A stretch of 64,000 nucleotides of DNA from Mycolicibacterium peregrinum. Its GTDB lineage: Bacteria > Actinomycetota > Actinomycetes > Mycobacteriales > Mycobacteriaceae. Numbering within the stretch: position 1 is the stretch's first letter; each line of letters begins with the position of its first letter. Under the pieces are notes generated by a model. That model was not told the origin of the DNA. It saw only the letters and a program-made list of their open reading frames with translations, and ran no database searches. The stretch lies in NCBI RefSeq assembly GCF_001665625.1, contig NZ_LZSY01000080.1, positions 41,603 to 105,602 on the forward strand, written 5' to 3'. Positions 52,555 through 62,002 of this stretch are shown here, piece by piece. The position numbers were made by a program, and so were the translations under genes.

Positions 52555-53997
52555 TCAGACGACCAGCCCCAGCAAGAGGACGAAAACCAGACCGGATACC
52601 GACAGCACGGTTTCCATCAGCGACCAGGACTTGATGGTCTGGCCCACGGACATCCCGAAATATTCCTTCACGAGCCAGAATCCGGCGTCGTTGACGTGCG
52701 AGAAGAACAACGATCCGGCACCCACCGCGAGCACCACCAGGGATACCTGGCCGGTGCTCATCCCATCTACCAGGCCGAGCATGAGCGACGACGCGGTGAT
52801 GGTGGCCACGGTGGCCGACCCGGTCGCCAACCGGATCAGTACGGCCAGCACCCACGCCAGCAGCACCACGGACAGATTGGCGCCCTTGGCCCATTCGGCG
52901 AGCAGGGTGCCGATTCCCGTGTCGACCAGAACCTGTTTGAATCCGCCGCCGGCCGCCACGATCAGGATGATGCCTGCCACCGGCGGCAGAGATGACTCGA
53001 TGATCTTCACGATCTCGTCTCGGCTCATCTTGGCTCCGCCACCGAGAGTGAACATGCCGACGACCACCGCGATGAGCAACGCCATCAAGGGCTGGCCGAG
53101 GATGTCGAACGTCTGACGCAGCAGATGCGACTTGTCGTCGACCAGGATGTCGACGAGCGCCTTGCCCATCATCAGCGCGACGGGCAACAGCACGCTGAAC
53201 ATGGTGAGGCCGAAGGTCGGCCGCGTCTTCGTCGCGGTCACCGTTCCCGCCGCGCCGGCGGTGCCATCGCCGTTCGATTGCCCTTCCGTAGGGTCCGCGG
53301 CGTCGAACCGGTCCGGGACCTCGAGAACGACCCAGTGTCCGGCCAACTTGCCGAACAACGGGCCTGCCACAACGATCGTCGGGATTGCCACCAGCACACC
53401 CAGCGCCAGCGTGACCCCGAGGTCGGCGTTGAGCAAGGAGATCGCGGCGACCGGTCCCGGATGCGGTGGAACAAATCCGTGCATGGCCGACAGGCCCGCC
53501 AGCGCAGGAATGCCGACCGTGATCAGGGAAAGTTGCGAACGGCGGGCCACCAGGTAGATCACCGGCATCAGCAGCACCAGGCCGATCTCGAAGAACATCG
53601 GCAGGCCGATGATCGCGCCCACCAACGCCATTGCCCACGGCAGCATCCGCGGTGACGCGTGTCCGACGATGGTGTCGACGATCTCGTCCGCTCCCCCGGA
53701 ATCGGCCAACAGCTTGGCGAACATCGCGCCGAGAGCGATCAAGATCCCGACGCTGGCGGCGGTGGACCCGAATCCGCTGGAGAACGAGGCGAGCACGTCG
53801 CTGATGTTCTCGCCCGCAGCCATGCCCACGGTCAGCGCGCCGAAGATCAGGGCCAGGAACGGATGCAGCTTGACGATCGTGATCAGCACGACGATCAGCG
53901 CGATGCCGGCCAGTGCGGCCAGGACCAACTGCGCGCCACCCGCCACCGGCTCAACCAGCTCCGTCCCGGCCGCGAGATGAGTGAGCGTCGAGGTCAT
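52555..53997 (-). CDS. gntP: Gluconate:H+ symporter (GntP family)
   Basis: A 480-residue transporter with about 12-14 helices and GntP-like segments (SFSSGFGSTAASVGILIALGAMFAKLL, GFVPPHPGPVAA, FFSHVNDAGFW). The ATG follows AGGAGAACCG and overlaps the gluconokinase stop by ATGA, so uptake and phosphorylation are coupled. It imports gluconate or related sugar acids. Confidence 0.88.
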   Translation of the reverse strand: MTSTLTHLAAGTELVEPVAGGAQLVLAALAGIALIVVLITIVKLHPFLALIFGALTVGMAAGENISDVLASFSSGFGSTAASVGILIALGAMFAKLLADSGGADEIVDTIVGHASPRMLPWAMALVGAIIGLPMFFEIGLVLLMPVIYLVARRSQLSLITVGIPALAGLSAMHGFVPPHPGPVAAISLLNADLGVTLALGVLVAIPTIVVAGPLFGKLAGHWVVLEVPDRFDAADPTEGQSNGDGTAGAAGTVTATKTRPTFGLTMFSVLLPVALMMGKALVDILVDDKSHLLRQTFDILGQPLMALLIAVVVGMFTLGGGAKMSRDEIVKIIESSLPPVAGIILIVAAGGGFKQVLVDTGIGTLLAEWAKGANLSVVLLAWVLAVLIRLATGSATVATITASSLMLGLVDGMSTGQVSLVVLAVGAGSLFFSHVNDAGFWLVKEYFGMSVGQTIKSWSLMETVLSVSGLVFVLLLGLVV

Positions 53998-54509
53998 CGG
54001 TTCTCCTGTTCGGTTGTCGCAGCGTCGCATTGGGCCACATATTCGTCGACGATGGCATCGATGCTCTGATCTACGTCGATGGCCACACCGGCCTCATCCG
54101 GTCCGAGCGGCTCCAGCGTCGCGAATTGGGAGTCCAGCAGCGTGGCCGGCATGAAATGTCCCGGCCGACTGGCCTGACGTCGGCGGATCACTTCGCGTGT
54201 GCCGCTCAGGTACAGAAACACGACGCCGGGACAGTGCCGCCGCAATTGGTCGCGGTATTTGTGTTTGAGTGCCGAGCAACTCATCACACCACCTTCGTGG
54301 TGCTCGGCGAGCCAGTCGCCGATCGCCTCCAGCCAGGGATAGCGATCGGCGTCGTCGAGAGCGTGGCCCGCCGACATCTTGGCGATGTTGGCGGCGGGGT
54401 GAAAGTCATCGCCGTCGGCGAACGGAACGCGCATTCGCTGTGCCAGCGCGGCGCCTACTGTCGATTTCCCTGACCCCGATACGCCCATGACCACGACTGG
54501 TGAACCCAT
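53994..54509 (-). CDS. gntK: Gluconokinase (GntK-type)
   Basis: A 171-residue P-loop kinase. Walker A GVSGSGKST starts near residue 8; FADGDDFHPAANIAKM and CSALKHKYRDQLR are the family's substrate segments. It phosphorylates gluconate to 6-phosphogluconate for the pentose phosphate route. ATG 54509 follows GAGGGATGT. It is divergent from the GntR regulator. Confidence 0.9.
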   Translation of the reverse strand: MGSPVVVMGVSGSGKSTVGAALAQRMRVPFADGDDFHPAANIAKMSAGHALDDADRYPWLEAIGDWLAEHHEGGVMSCSALKHKYRDQLRRHCPGVVFLYLSGTREVIRRRQASRPGHFMPATLLDSQFATLEPLGPDEAGVAIDVDQSIDAIVDEYVAQCDAATTEQENR

Positions 54510-54629
54510 ACATCCCTCACAATGTGTGTCTGCCGTCACACAGCATGACGCAAAAAGCATACGTTTGCAACAAGGTCACGATTACATCTGTTTTTTACTG
54601 CTCAACGCGCAATATGACAGGATGTAACC

Positions 54630-55346
54630 GTGTCCTCGCCCTCAAACGTCGGCGCGCTGCATGCCAGCCTGCTGACCTCGCTCGGCACCGGAATCGTCTC
54701 CGGCGAGCTGGCGGCCGAGCAGGTGCTGACCCTGGACCGGCTCAGCGCCGAGCATGAGGTGTCCCGCAGCGTCGCGCGCGAGGTGATCCGGGTGCTCGAG
54801 TCGATGGGCATGGTCGAATCTCGACGCCGGGTCGGGATCACCGTCCAGCCGGCGCGCAAGTGGAACGTGTTCGACCCCAGGCTGATTCGGTGGCGCCTAC
54901 AGGCCGGCGACCGGGCAGCGCTGCTGGCATCACTGTCGGAGCTGCGGCGCGGTTTCGAACCCGCTGCCGCGGCACTCGCCGCCCGACGGGCGAATCCGGA
55001 CCAATGCCGGGTGCTGGCCGCCGCGGTGTCGGACATGGTGGTGCACGGGCGGTCCGGCAACCTCGACGCATACCTACTGGCGGACAAGGTATTCCATCGA
55101 ACCCTGCTCGAGGCCAGCGGCAACGAGATGTTCCGCGCGCTCAACGACGTCGTAGCCGAGGTCCTGGCCGGACGCACCGAGCACGGCCTGATGCCGCACT
55201 CCCCCAATCCGGCCGCCATCGAGCTGCACGACGAGGTCGCCCGGGCCATCCGGCTGCGCGACGAAGACGCCGCGGAGCGGGCGATGCGGGCCATCATCGA
55301 CGAGGCCGCCACCGCGGTGATCGATCCGGTCGGCCCCGATGCTTAA
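54630..55346 (+). CDS. GntR (FadR-subfamily) repressor of gluconate genes
   Basis: A 238-residue regulator: N-terminal winged helix (LSAEHEVSRSVAREVIRVLESMGMVESRRRVG) and a C-terminal all-helical FCD ligand domain (DKVFHRTLLEASGNEMF with Asp/His metal ligands). It starts at GTG 54630, divergent from gntK. TTACATC (54582-54588) and GATGTAA (54621-54627) form widely spaced inverted half sites in the gap, and TGTGT/ACACA repeats also occur, but no single convincing operator is seen. Confidence 0.85.
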   Translation: MSSPSNVGALHASLLTSLGTGIVSGELAAEQVLTLDRLSAEHEVSRSVAREVIRVLESMGMVESRRRVGITVQPARKWNVFDPRLIRWRLQAGDRAALLASLSELRRGFEPAAAALAARRANPDQCRVLAAAVSDMVVHGRSGNLDAYLLADKVFHRTLLEASGNEMFRALNDVVAEVLAGRTEHGLMPHSPNPAAIELHDEVARAIRLRDEDAAERAMRAIIDEAATAVIDPVGPDA

Positions 55347-55354
55347 CTAGCGGA

Positions 55355-56242
55355 ATGACTCGCACTCCCGCGTTGGCACGTCGATTCTTCGAGCGGCTGG
55401 AGCCGGTACACGGAGTCACCTACTTCGCCCCCGAGCCCCGGGCGGCCTTCGATGCCGCGGGCTACCGCGGCTTCTGGATGGGGTACTTCGCCAGCCGCTC
55501 GGCTCCACTCGGCATCGTGGCGCCGGAAGTCGTGACGGCCGCGTTCTACAACTTCACCGCCGAGCGGGTTGCCAAGGCGCTGCCGGCGGTCTGGGACATA
55601 GCAAGTCCGGCAACGCATTTGCAGATGCGATCGGACACGGCGGTCGCGGCGCTGCGTCGCTCCGGGGTGGCCGACTCCGAATCCACTCGCCTGGCCGCCG
55701 AGCTGACCGCGAAGGCAGCTCGCACCGCACCGCTGGAGGGGCGGCCGCTCTACGCCGCCAATCGGGCCTTGCCGTGGCCCGAGGAACCGATCGCGAAGCT
55801 CTGGCACGCGGTCACCCTGCTGCGCGAGCAACGCGGCGACTCCCACATCGCCGTGCTGGTCGCCGAGGGGATCAGCGGCCGGGAAAGCAATGTACTGCAT
55901 GCCGCGGCCGGCCGGGTGCCGCGCGAGATGATCATGCGCAGCCGCGACTACGACGACGAGCAGTGGGAGCATTACGTCGAGCGGCTGCGCTCCCGGGGCT
56001 GGCTGGACAGCCGGGGCGACCTGACCGACGCCGGGCGCGCCGTAAAGCAGGCGGTCGAGGACCGTACCGACGAGTTGTCGGTGGCGGCGCTGGACGCGTT
56101 GACCGACGACGAGATCACCACCCTGTTCGCGACGCTGACACCGATCACCCGCCAGGTGGTGGCCGCCGGTGACGTGCCGGCCGCCACGCCCATGGGCCTG
56201 CGCCGCGACGATCTCGACGACGACAGCGCCCATCTGGGCTGA
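55355..56242 (+). CDS. SCO6745-family conserved protein
   Basis: A 295-residue protein. Its start (LARRFFERLEPVHGVTYF, then AGYRGFWMGYFASRSAPLG) and the late YDDEQWEHYVERLRSRGWL match the actinobacterial SCO6745 family, which contains an HTH-like C-terminal part and has no known function. It begins nine bases after the GntR stop and may be read through from it. Confidence 0.8.
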   Translation: MTRTPALARRFFERLEPVHGVTYFAPEPRAAFDAAGYRGFWMGYFASRSAPLGIVAPEVVTAAFYNFTAERVAKALPAVWDIASPATHLQMRSDTAVAALRRSGVADSESTRLAAELTAKAARTAPLEGRPLYAANRALPWPEEPIAKLWHAVTLLREQRGDSHIAVLVAEGISGRESNVLHAAAGRVPREMIMRSRDYDDEQWEHYVERLRSRGWLDSRGDLTDAGRAVKQAVEDRTDELSVAALDALTDDEITTLFATLTPITRQVVAAGDVPAATPMGLRRDDLDDDSAHLG

Positions 56243-56247
56243 CAGCC

Positions 56248-56574
56248 TCAACGCGGGGCGTACATGATCAGGCCGACCCCGACGAGCGCCACAAGTGCGC
56301 CGGTGACATCCCAGCGGTCGGGCCGGAAGCCGTCGGCGGCCATGCCCCACAACAACGATCCGGCGATGAACACCCCGCCGTAGGCGGCCAGCACCCGACC
56401 GAAGTGGGCGTCGGGCTGGAACGCTGCGACGAAACCGTAGGCGCCGAGCGCGATCACCCCGGCCCCCATCCACATCCAACCGCGGTGCTCCCGTATGCCC
56501 TGCCACACCAACCAGGCCCCGCCGATCTCCAACACCGCGGCCAGCACGAACAGCGCGATCGATTTGCCTACCAT
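56248..56574 (-). CDS. YnfA/UPF0060-family membrane protein
   Basis: A 108-residue four-helix membrane protein. [19 protein letters not shown] and [25 protein letters not shown] segments are diagnostic for YnfA. The fold resembles small multidrug resistance pumps. ATG 56574 follows GAGG at five bases. Confidence 0.85.
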   Translation of the reverse strand: MVGKSIALFVLAAVLEIGGAWLVWQGIREHRGWMWMGAGVIALGAYGFVAAFQPDAHFGRVLAAYGGVFIAGSLLWGMAADGFRPDRWDVTGALVALVGVGLIMYAPR

Positions 56575-56664
56575 CACCACCTCAGCGTGCCGTGAAGGTG
56601 CACAAATGCCGAATCCTGCGCGGCGTGTCGCCGGCAGGCCCGCACGCTCGCGACGCCTGGGGGT

Positions 56665-57426
56665 TCAGGCCACGCCGAGATAGGCGGCGCGAATACTGTC
56701 GTCCGCCAACAATTCCCGCGCAGCACCGGTGCGGGTGACACTGCCGGTCTCGAGGATGTAGGCCCGGTCCGAGCGGCTCAGGGCCTGTTGGGCGTTCTGC
56801 TCCACCAGCAGCACCGTGGTGCCCTGGGTGTTGATCTCGGAGATGATCTTGAAGATCTGTGAGATCACCATCGGTGCCAGTCCCATCGACGGTTCGTCGA
56901 GCAGCAGCACCCTGGGCCGGGCCATCAACGCGCGGCCGATGGCCAACATCTGCTGCTCCCCGCCCGAGAGGGTGCCGCCCACCTGGGAACGCCGCTCGGC
57001 CAGCCTCGGGAACGTCGTGAACACCCAGTCCAAACGCTCGTCGTGCTCGCCGCGGGACGCGAATTTGCGCCCATAGCAACCCATCTCCAGGTTTTCCACC
57101 ACGGTCATACCGGGAAAGACCCCGCGTCCCTCCGGGGCCTGGATCAGCCCGTCGATGACGCGCTGGTGGGCTTTCACGCGCGAGATGTCGCGGCCCTCGA
57201 ACCACACCGAGCCCGAGGTCAGCGACCGCAGGCCCGAGATCGCGCGCATCATGGTGGTCTTGCCGGCCCCGTTGGAGCCCAGCAGCGTGACCAGCTCTCC
57301 CTCGTGCACCACCAGTGAAACCCCGTGCAATGCCTTGATGCGGCCGTAGTGCACCACCGCGTCGCGCACCTCGAGCAGTACCGAGCGGCTGGTCTCCGTC
57401 GGTGACAATTCAGGAGATGTCGTCAT
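56665..57426 (-). CDS. livF: Branched-chain amino acid ABC transporter ATPase LivF
   Basis: A 253-residue ATPase: Walker A GSNGAGKTT, LivF-type PEGRGVFPGMTVVENL, signature LSGGEQQML, Walker B LLLDEPSMGLAP. It overlaps the livG stop region by 17 bases and is last in the operon. Confidence 0.9.
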   Translation of the reverse strand: MTTSPELSPTETSRSVLLEVRDAVVHYGRIKALHGVSLVVHEGELVTLLGSNGAGKTTMMRAISGLRSLTSGSVWFEGRDISRVKAHQRVIDGLIQAPEGRGVFPGMTVVENLEMGCYGRKFASRGEHDERLDWVFTTFPRLAERRSQVGGTLSGGEQQMLAIGRALMARPRVLLLDEPSMGLAPMVISQIFKIISEINTQGTTVLLVEQNAQQALSRSDRAYILETGSVTRTGAARELLADDSIRAAYLGVA

Positions 57427-58264
57427 CGGGTACCCCCAGATAGGCGGCGATCACTCGCGGATCTTCACGGATCTCCGACGGTAGGCCGTCGGCGATCTTG
57501 CGGCCGAACTCCAGCACCACGATGCGGTCGGTCACGCCCATCACCAGTCGCATGTCGTGCTCGATCAGCAGCACCGTGTAGCCGTCGTCGCGGATCTTGC
57601 GGATCAACTCGATCAGCGAGGCCTTCTCGGCCGGGTTGAACCCGGCAGCCGGTTCGTCCAGGCACAGCAGCTTGGGCTCGGTGGCCAGCGCGCGGGCGAT
57701 CTCGAGGCGCCGCTGATCCCCGTAGGGGAGGTTCTTTGCCTTCTCCTCGCCACGATGCGCGATCCCGACAAAGTGCAGCAACGCCACGGCACGTTCGATC
57801 GCCGAGCGCTCCTCGCGACCGTGCCGCGGGGACCGCACCAAGGCACCCGGCACCGAGGTCTTGTGCCGCGCGTCGGTTCCCACCATCACGTTCTCCAGTG
57901 CGGTCATCTCGCCGAAGAGGCGGATGTTCTGGAAGGTGCGGGCGATACCCCGGCGGGTGATCTGGTGCCGTTTGATGCGGCCCAACGGGGCGCCGTCGAA
58001 CACGACCGAACCCGAGCTGGGCCGGTACACACCGGTGATCGCGTTGAAGCACGTGGTCTTGCCCGCACCGTTGGGTCCGATCAGACCGAGGATCTCGCCG
58101 CGGCGGATGTTGAAACTGACCGAGTCCAGGGCCACCAGGCCACCGAACTTCACGGTGAGCTCCCGGGTCTCGAGCAGGATCTCACCTTCGGCGGCCTGGA
58201 TGTCACGGTGAACCCCGGCCAGCTCCTCGACACTCTCGGTCACACCGGGCATGGGCTCGCTCAT
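57410..58264 (-). CDS. livG: Branched-chain amino acid ABC transporter ATPase LivG
   Basis: A 284-residue ATPase: Walker A GPNGAGKTT, FQNIRLFGEMTALENV, signature replaced by LPYGDQRRLEIARAL as is normal for LivG, Walker B LLCLDEPAAGFNP. A 35-residue N-terminal extension precedes the domain. It overlaps livM by four bases and livF by 17. Confidence 0.9.
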   Translation of the reverse strand: MSEPMPGVTESVEELAGVHRDIQAAEGEILLETRELTVKFGGLVALDSVSFNIRRGEILGLIGPNGAGKTTCFNAITGVYRPSSGSVVFDGAPLGRIKRHQITRRGIARTFQNIRLFGEMTALENVMVGTDARHKTSVPGALVRSPRHGREERSAIERAVALLHFVGIAHRGEEKAKNLPYGDQRRLEIARALATEPKLLCLDEPAAGFNPAEKASLIELIRKIRDDGYTVLLIEHDMRLVMGVTDRIVVLEFGRKIADGLPSEIREDPRVIAAYLGVPDDDIS

Positions 58265-59463
58265 CCCACCGGCTCCTTGTCTGCGGCACCGCGCAACAAC
58301 CGTCGCGCCGATCTGCCATAGGTCAACAGCTGCTGGCGCACCGGGAACAGACCCTGCGGCCGGAAGATCATCAGCACCACCAGCGCCAAACCGAAGAACA
58401 GGTACTTGAGATCACCGAGGTTGATCCCGAGGAACTCGACCCCAAGGAGGCGGTTCGGCAGATACACCACGATGAAGGCGCCGAAGATCACGCCGAGCTT
58501 GTTACCCTGCCCGCCGAGCACGACCGCGCACAGGAACAACATCGAGTTGATGATGTTGAACGTCGGCGGTGCCACGTACTGGACCTGCCCGGCGTAGAGC
58601 GCACCTGCGAGCCCACCGATCGCGGCGCCGATCACGAAGGCCCACAGCTTGAACCGGAAGGTGTTGACGCCCATCACTTCTGCGGCGTCCTCGTCCTCAC
58701 GGATGGCCACCCAGGCGCGCCCGACCCGGCTGCGTTCCAGGTTGCCGACCAACAGCAGGATCCCGATCATCAGGATCAGGCCCAGCCAGAACCACCACGT
58801 GCCGTAGTTGGCCTCACCGACCGAATTGCCGCTGGAGAACACACCGTTGGGCAGCTTCTCGCTCTCCCCCACCCGCGGGTAGGCGACCTGATTGAGCCCA
58901 CGTGAACCGTTGGTGATGTCGGACAGGTTGTCGGCGAGCAGCCGGATGATCTCACCGAAGCCGAGGGTGACGATGGCCAGGTAGTCGCCGCGCAACCGAA
59001 GTGTCGGCGTTCCCAGGATCAACCCGGCCAGCGCGGTGACGGCCATGGCCAACGGCACACAGGACAGCCACGCCCAGTCCTTGCTGAAGAAGCCGTCGGG
59101 GCCCACCTTGTTCCAGGGGCTGTCGGGGCTGGTCAACAAGGCGACGGTGTACGCGCCGACGGCATAGAAGCCCACATAACCCAGATCGAGGAGGCCGGCC
59201 TGACCGACGACGACATTGAGGCCGATCGCGATGACGGCGATCATCGCGAACTGCGCCATGGTGCCGCCGAAACTGATGCCAGGGGTATTGAGGAAACTCG
59301 GGGTGAACAACGGCAGCAGCGCCAATAGCCCGAAACCCACGACGCCGACAACCCATTTGGCCATCCGCGGAACGGTGGACCAGTATTCGCGGATGGCGTC
59401 GCCGGGGGCCAGTAGCGTCCTGGTCACCGAACCGGCCGATTCTGAACCGTGAGGCTCGCTCAT
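58261..59463 (-). CDS. livM: Branched-chain amino acid ABC transporter permease LivM
   Basis: A 400-residue permease with about nine to ten helices. AIGLNVVVGQAGLLDLGYVGFYAVGAY is the LivM/LivH signature, and REDEDAAEVMGVNTFRFKL is the ATPase-contact loop. It overlaps livH by ATGA. Confidence 0.9.
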   Translation of the reverse strand: MSEPHGSESAGSVTRTLLAPGDAIREYWSTVPRMAKWVVGVVGFGLLALLPLFTPSFLNTPGISFGGTMAQFAMIAVIAIGLNVVVGQAGLLDLGYVGFYAVGAYTVALLTSPDSPWNKVGPDGFFSKDWAWLSCVPLAMAVTALAGLILGTPTLRLRGDYLAIVTLGFGEIIRLLADNLSDITNGSRGLNQVAYPRVGESEKLPNGVFSSGNSVGEANYGTWWFWLGLILMIGILLLVGNLERSRVGRAWVAIREDEDAAEVMGVNTFRFKLWAFVIGAAIGGLAGALYAGQVQYVAPPTFNIINSMLFLCAVVLGGQGNKLGVIFGAFIVVYLPNRLLGVEFLGINLGDLKYLFFGLALVVLMIFRPQGLFPVRQQLLTYGRSARRLLRGAADKEPVG

Positions 59464-60509
59464 ACCCGTGCCTTCCCGAGGCTCTCACCGAGTATCCCGG
59501 TCGGCCGGAACAACAGCACCAGCACCAGCAGCACGAACGCCACGACGTCACGCCACTGCGTTCCGAACACCACCTGCCCGTAGTTCTCCATGATGCCCAA
59601 CAGCAGACCGCCCAGCAGTGCGCCGCGGAGATTCCCGATGCCGCCCAGCACCGCCGCTGAGAACGCCTTGATGCCGAGCAGGAATCCGCCCGAGTAGATG
59701 ATGCCCTGCGGCACCTTCAGTGTGAACAGCAGCGCGGCGACCCCGGCCAGCAGACCACCGAGCAGGAACGTGGACATGATGATCCGTTCCCGGGAAACCC
59801 CCATCAGCGTCGCTGTGGTCGGATCCTGTGCGACCGCACGGATTCCGCGTCCGAATTTGGTGCGGTTGATGGCGATGTCGGTCAGGAGCGCGACGACCAG
59901 GGCGGCACCGATGATGACCAGCGTGACGTTGGTGATCACGGCCTCGAACTTCGTGCCTTCGAACAACGTGAACTGAATCGTCGGCCGGACCAGCTTGATG
60001 GGCTGCTGCGCGTTGCTGCCGCCGTAGCCTTTCAAGATTTTCGGCAACACGAAATGCACGAATTCCTGCAGAACGAACGACATTCCGATCGCGGTGATGA
60101 GAAACGTCAATGCGCGGGCGTTGCGTTTTCGCAGCGGCCGGTAGGCGATGAATTCGAGACCCGCGGCCGCCGTTCCGGACACCAGCATCGCGAAGACCAT
60201 GGCAACACCGAGGTAGAACACCGTCAGCATCACGCCCTTGTCGTACGGCGTGCCGGGAGTGAACCCCAAGATGACGTCGAGGCAGAAGTACGTCCCGAAC
60301 ATGCCCAGCATGAAGATCTCGGAGTGGGCAAAGTTGATCAGCCGCAGGACGCCGAAGACCAGCGTGTAACCGACTGCCACCAGAGCGTAGATCGCACCCC
60401 ACGACAGCCCGTCGACCGTCAGTTGGAGAAATCGGTCCTGCAATCCGTCCAGGTTGAAACTGATGTTGGCTGCCAGACAGGCGGACTGCTCGACGCACTG
60501 GTGGATCAT
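59460..60509 (-). CDS. livH: Branched-chain amino acid ABC transporter permease LivH
   Basis: A 349-residue permease with eight helices. GAIYALVAVGYTLVFGVLRLINFAHSE is the family motif, and AVAQDPTTATLMGVSRERI forms the ATPase contact. A 40-residue N-terminal extension contains two Cys; the true start may be internal. It lies after the strong hairpin that follows livK. Confidence 0.88.
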   Translation of the reverse strand: MIHQCVEQSACLAANISFNLDGLQDRFLQLTVDGLSWGAIYALVAVGYTLVFGVLRLINFAHSEIFMLGMFGTYFCLDVILGFTPGTPYDKGVMLTVFYLGVAMVFAMLVSGTAAAGLEFIAYRPLRKRNARALTFLITAIGMSFVLQEFVHFVLPKILKGYGGSNAQQPIKLVRPTIQFTLFEGTKFEAVITNVTLVIIGAALVVALLTDIAINRTKFGRGIRAVAQDPTTATLMGVSRERIIMSTFLLGGLLAGVAALLFTLKVPQGIIYSGGFLLGIKAFSAAVLGGIGNLRGALLGGLLLGIMENYGQVVFGTQWRDVVAFVLLVLVLLFRPTGILGESLGKARV

Positions 60510-60540
60510 CCGGCGGCGGCTCCTGACTCAAGGGGTGTGA

Positions 60541-60587
60541 AGCGAAACGCGTCCGAGTCCTGGGGACGGTCTCGGACGCGTTTCGCT
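60541..60587 (-). terminator. 17-bp hairpin between livK and livH
   Basis: AGCGAAACGCGTCCGAG and its perfect complement around a 13-base loop, starting eight bases after the livK stop on the minus strand. It is strong enough to act as a partial terminator or as an mRNA end that stabilises the livK message. No U-run follows. Confidence 0.75.
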
Positions 60588-60594
60588 CAAAGGG

Positions 60595-61806
60595 CTACTT
60601 GACTTCGTACATCCAGATCAAGTTCGTGGTCAGCTCGCCCTTGTCGGTCCACTGGTACTTGCGCGCCACACCTTGGCCCTCGTACTTGCGGACGTAATCC
60701 AGCATCGCCGGCCGCGTGATGGCACCCGAGTCGATGCCCTTGAGCAGGATGGTGCCCAGGTCATAGCCCTCGGTGCTGTAGGTGCCGGGCGCCTGGCCGA
60801 ACTTCTTGGTGTACTCGTCGGCGAACGCCCCGGTCGCCGGGCCACACGGGCAGGACAGCAACGCGCCCTTCGACGCTTCGCCCGCCTGGTTGACGAACTG
60901 CTGATCCTTGGTGCCGTCGGCGCTGACGAACGTCGCCGTCACCCCGCCGTCCTTGAGCTGCTGCACGAACGGTGCGGCCTCGGAGTAGTAGCCACTGTAG
61001 AAGACCGAATCCGGGGCCGCGCTCTTGATCTGGGTGACCGCGGCCGAGAACTCCTTGTCCCCCTTCTTCACCGAGATGTTGCACGACGAATCAGCAACCG
61101 GGCCAAGGGTTTCACGCACGGCCTCGGCCAACCCCAGCCCGTAATCGGTGCTGTCGTCGACCACGCACACTTTCTTGTGGCCCAGCGTGTTCTTGAGATA
61201 GTTGGCCACCGAGGGACCCTGCACCCCGTCATTGGCCAGGCCTCGGAAGAATGTCCGCCACCCGTTCTCGCTCAACGTGACGTTGGTCGCCGAAGCGGTG
61301 GCGGCCACCAGGCCGGCCTGGTTGAACACATCGCCGGTGGCCTTGGTCTCCCCGGAGAACGCCGGCCCTACCAAGCCGATGATCATCGCGTCGTCGACGA
61401 TCTGCGGCGCCACGCCGGTCGCCTTCTGCGGATCACCTTCAGTGTCAAAGCTCTTGAGCTGCACCTGGCAGCCGGCGTTCGCGGCGTTGTGCTTGTCGAC
61501 AGCCAGCTGCACGCCGTTCTTGATGTTGATACCCAGCGCGGCGTCCGGACCGTTGAGCGCGCCCATCATGCCGAGCATCACGGGCGGGCAGACGGCCTTG
61601 CCGTCACCGGCGGGCTCGGCGGGCGCGACGTCCTGGGCGGCCTTGACCTCGGCACCGTTTTCGTCGATCTGGACCTTCTCGACGATCTTCAGATTGGTCT
61701 GCGATGCCCCGCCTTCCGGTGCGGACTGGTTACAGCCGGCAATCGCCAGGGCAACCACACCCGCACTTCCGAGAGCAAATGCTTTCCGTGCCACGCGACC
61801 GCGCAC
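60595..61806 (-). CDS. livK: Branched-chain amino acid ABC transporter substrate-binding lipoprotein LivK
   Basis: A 403-residue periplasmic-type binding protein. The signal peptide ends in lipobox LAIAGC (Cys about residue 25), so it is lipid-anchored. The receptor fold is visible in VMLGMMGALNGPDAALGINIKNG and GLVGPAFSGETKA. First gene of the operon livK-H-M-G-F. GGAGG precedes the start on the minus strand. Confidence 0.9.
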   Translation of the reverse strand: MRGRVARKAFALGSAGVVALAIAGCNQSAPEGGASQTNLKIVEKVQIDENGAEVKAAQDVAPAEPAGDGKAVCPPVMLGMMGALNGPDAALGINIKNGVQLAVDKHNAANAGCQVQLKSFDTEGDPQKATGVAPQIVDDAMIIGLVGPAFSGETKATGDVFNQAGLVAATASATNVTLSENGWRTFFRGLANDGVQGPSVANYLKNTLGHKKVCVVDDSTDYGLGLAEAVRETLGPVADSSCNISVKKGDKEFSAAVTQIKSAAPDSVFYSGYYSEAAPFVQQLKDGGVTATFVSADGTKDQQFVNQAGEASKGALLSCPCGPATGAFADEYTKKFGQAPGTYSTEGYDLGTILLKGIDSGAITRPAMLDYVRKYEGQGVARKYQWTDKGELTTNLIWMYEVK

Positions 61807-62002
61807 GCTTCACCTCCGGGTCAGAGTTGTCAGCGGTACCGACGCCCTGACCTTGCCAGGCCGGGGCGCCGGAGCTTCGGGTAGAACATAGCCAACCACC
61901 GGCCCGAGCGCGGGATGTTGAGTGAGGCTTCTTGCGCGTGTGCTGCCTGAACGCGGAATTTCGGCCCGGCAGAAACCCACAATTAACAACCGGGCCGGTC
62001 GG

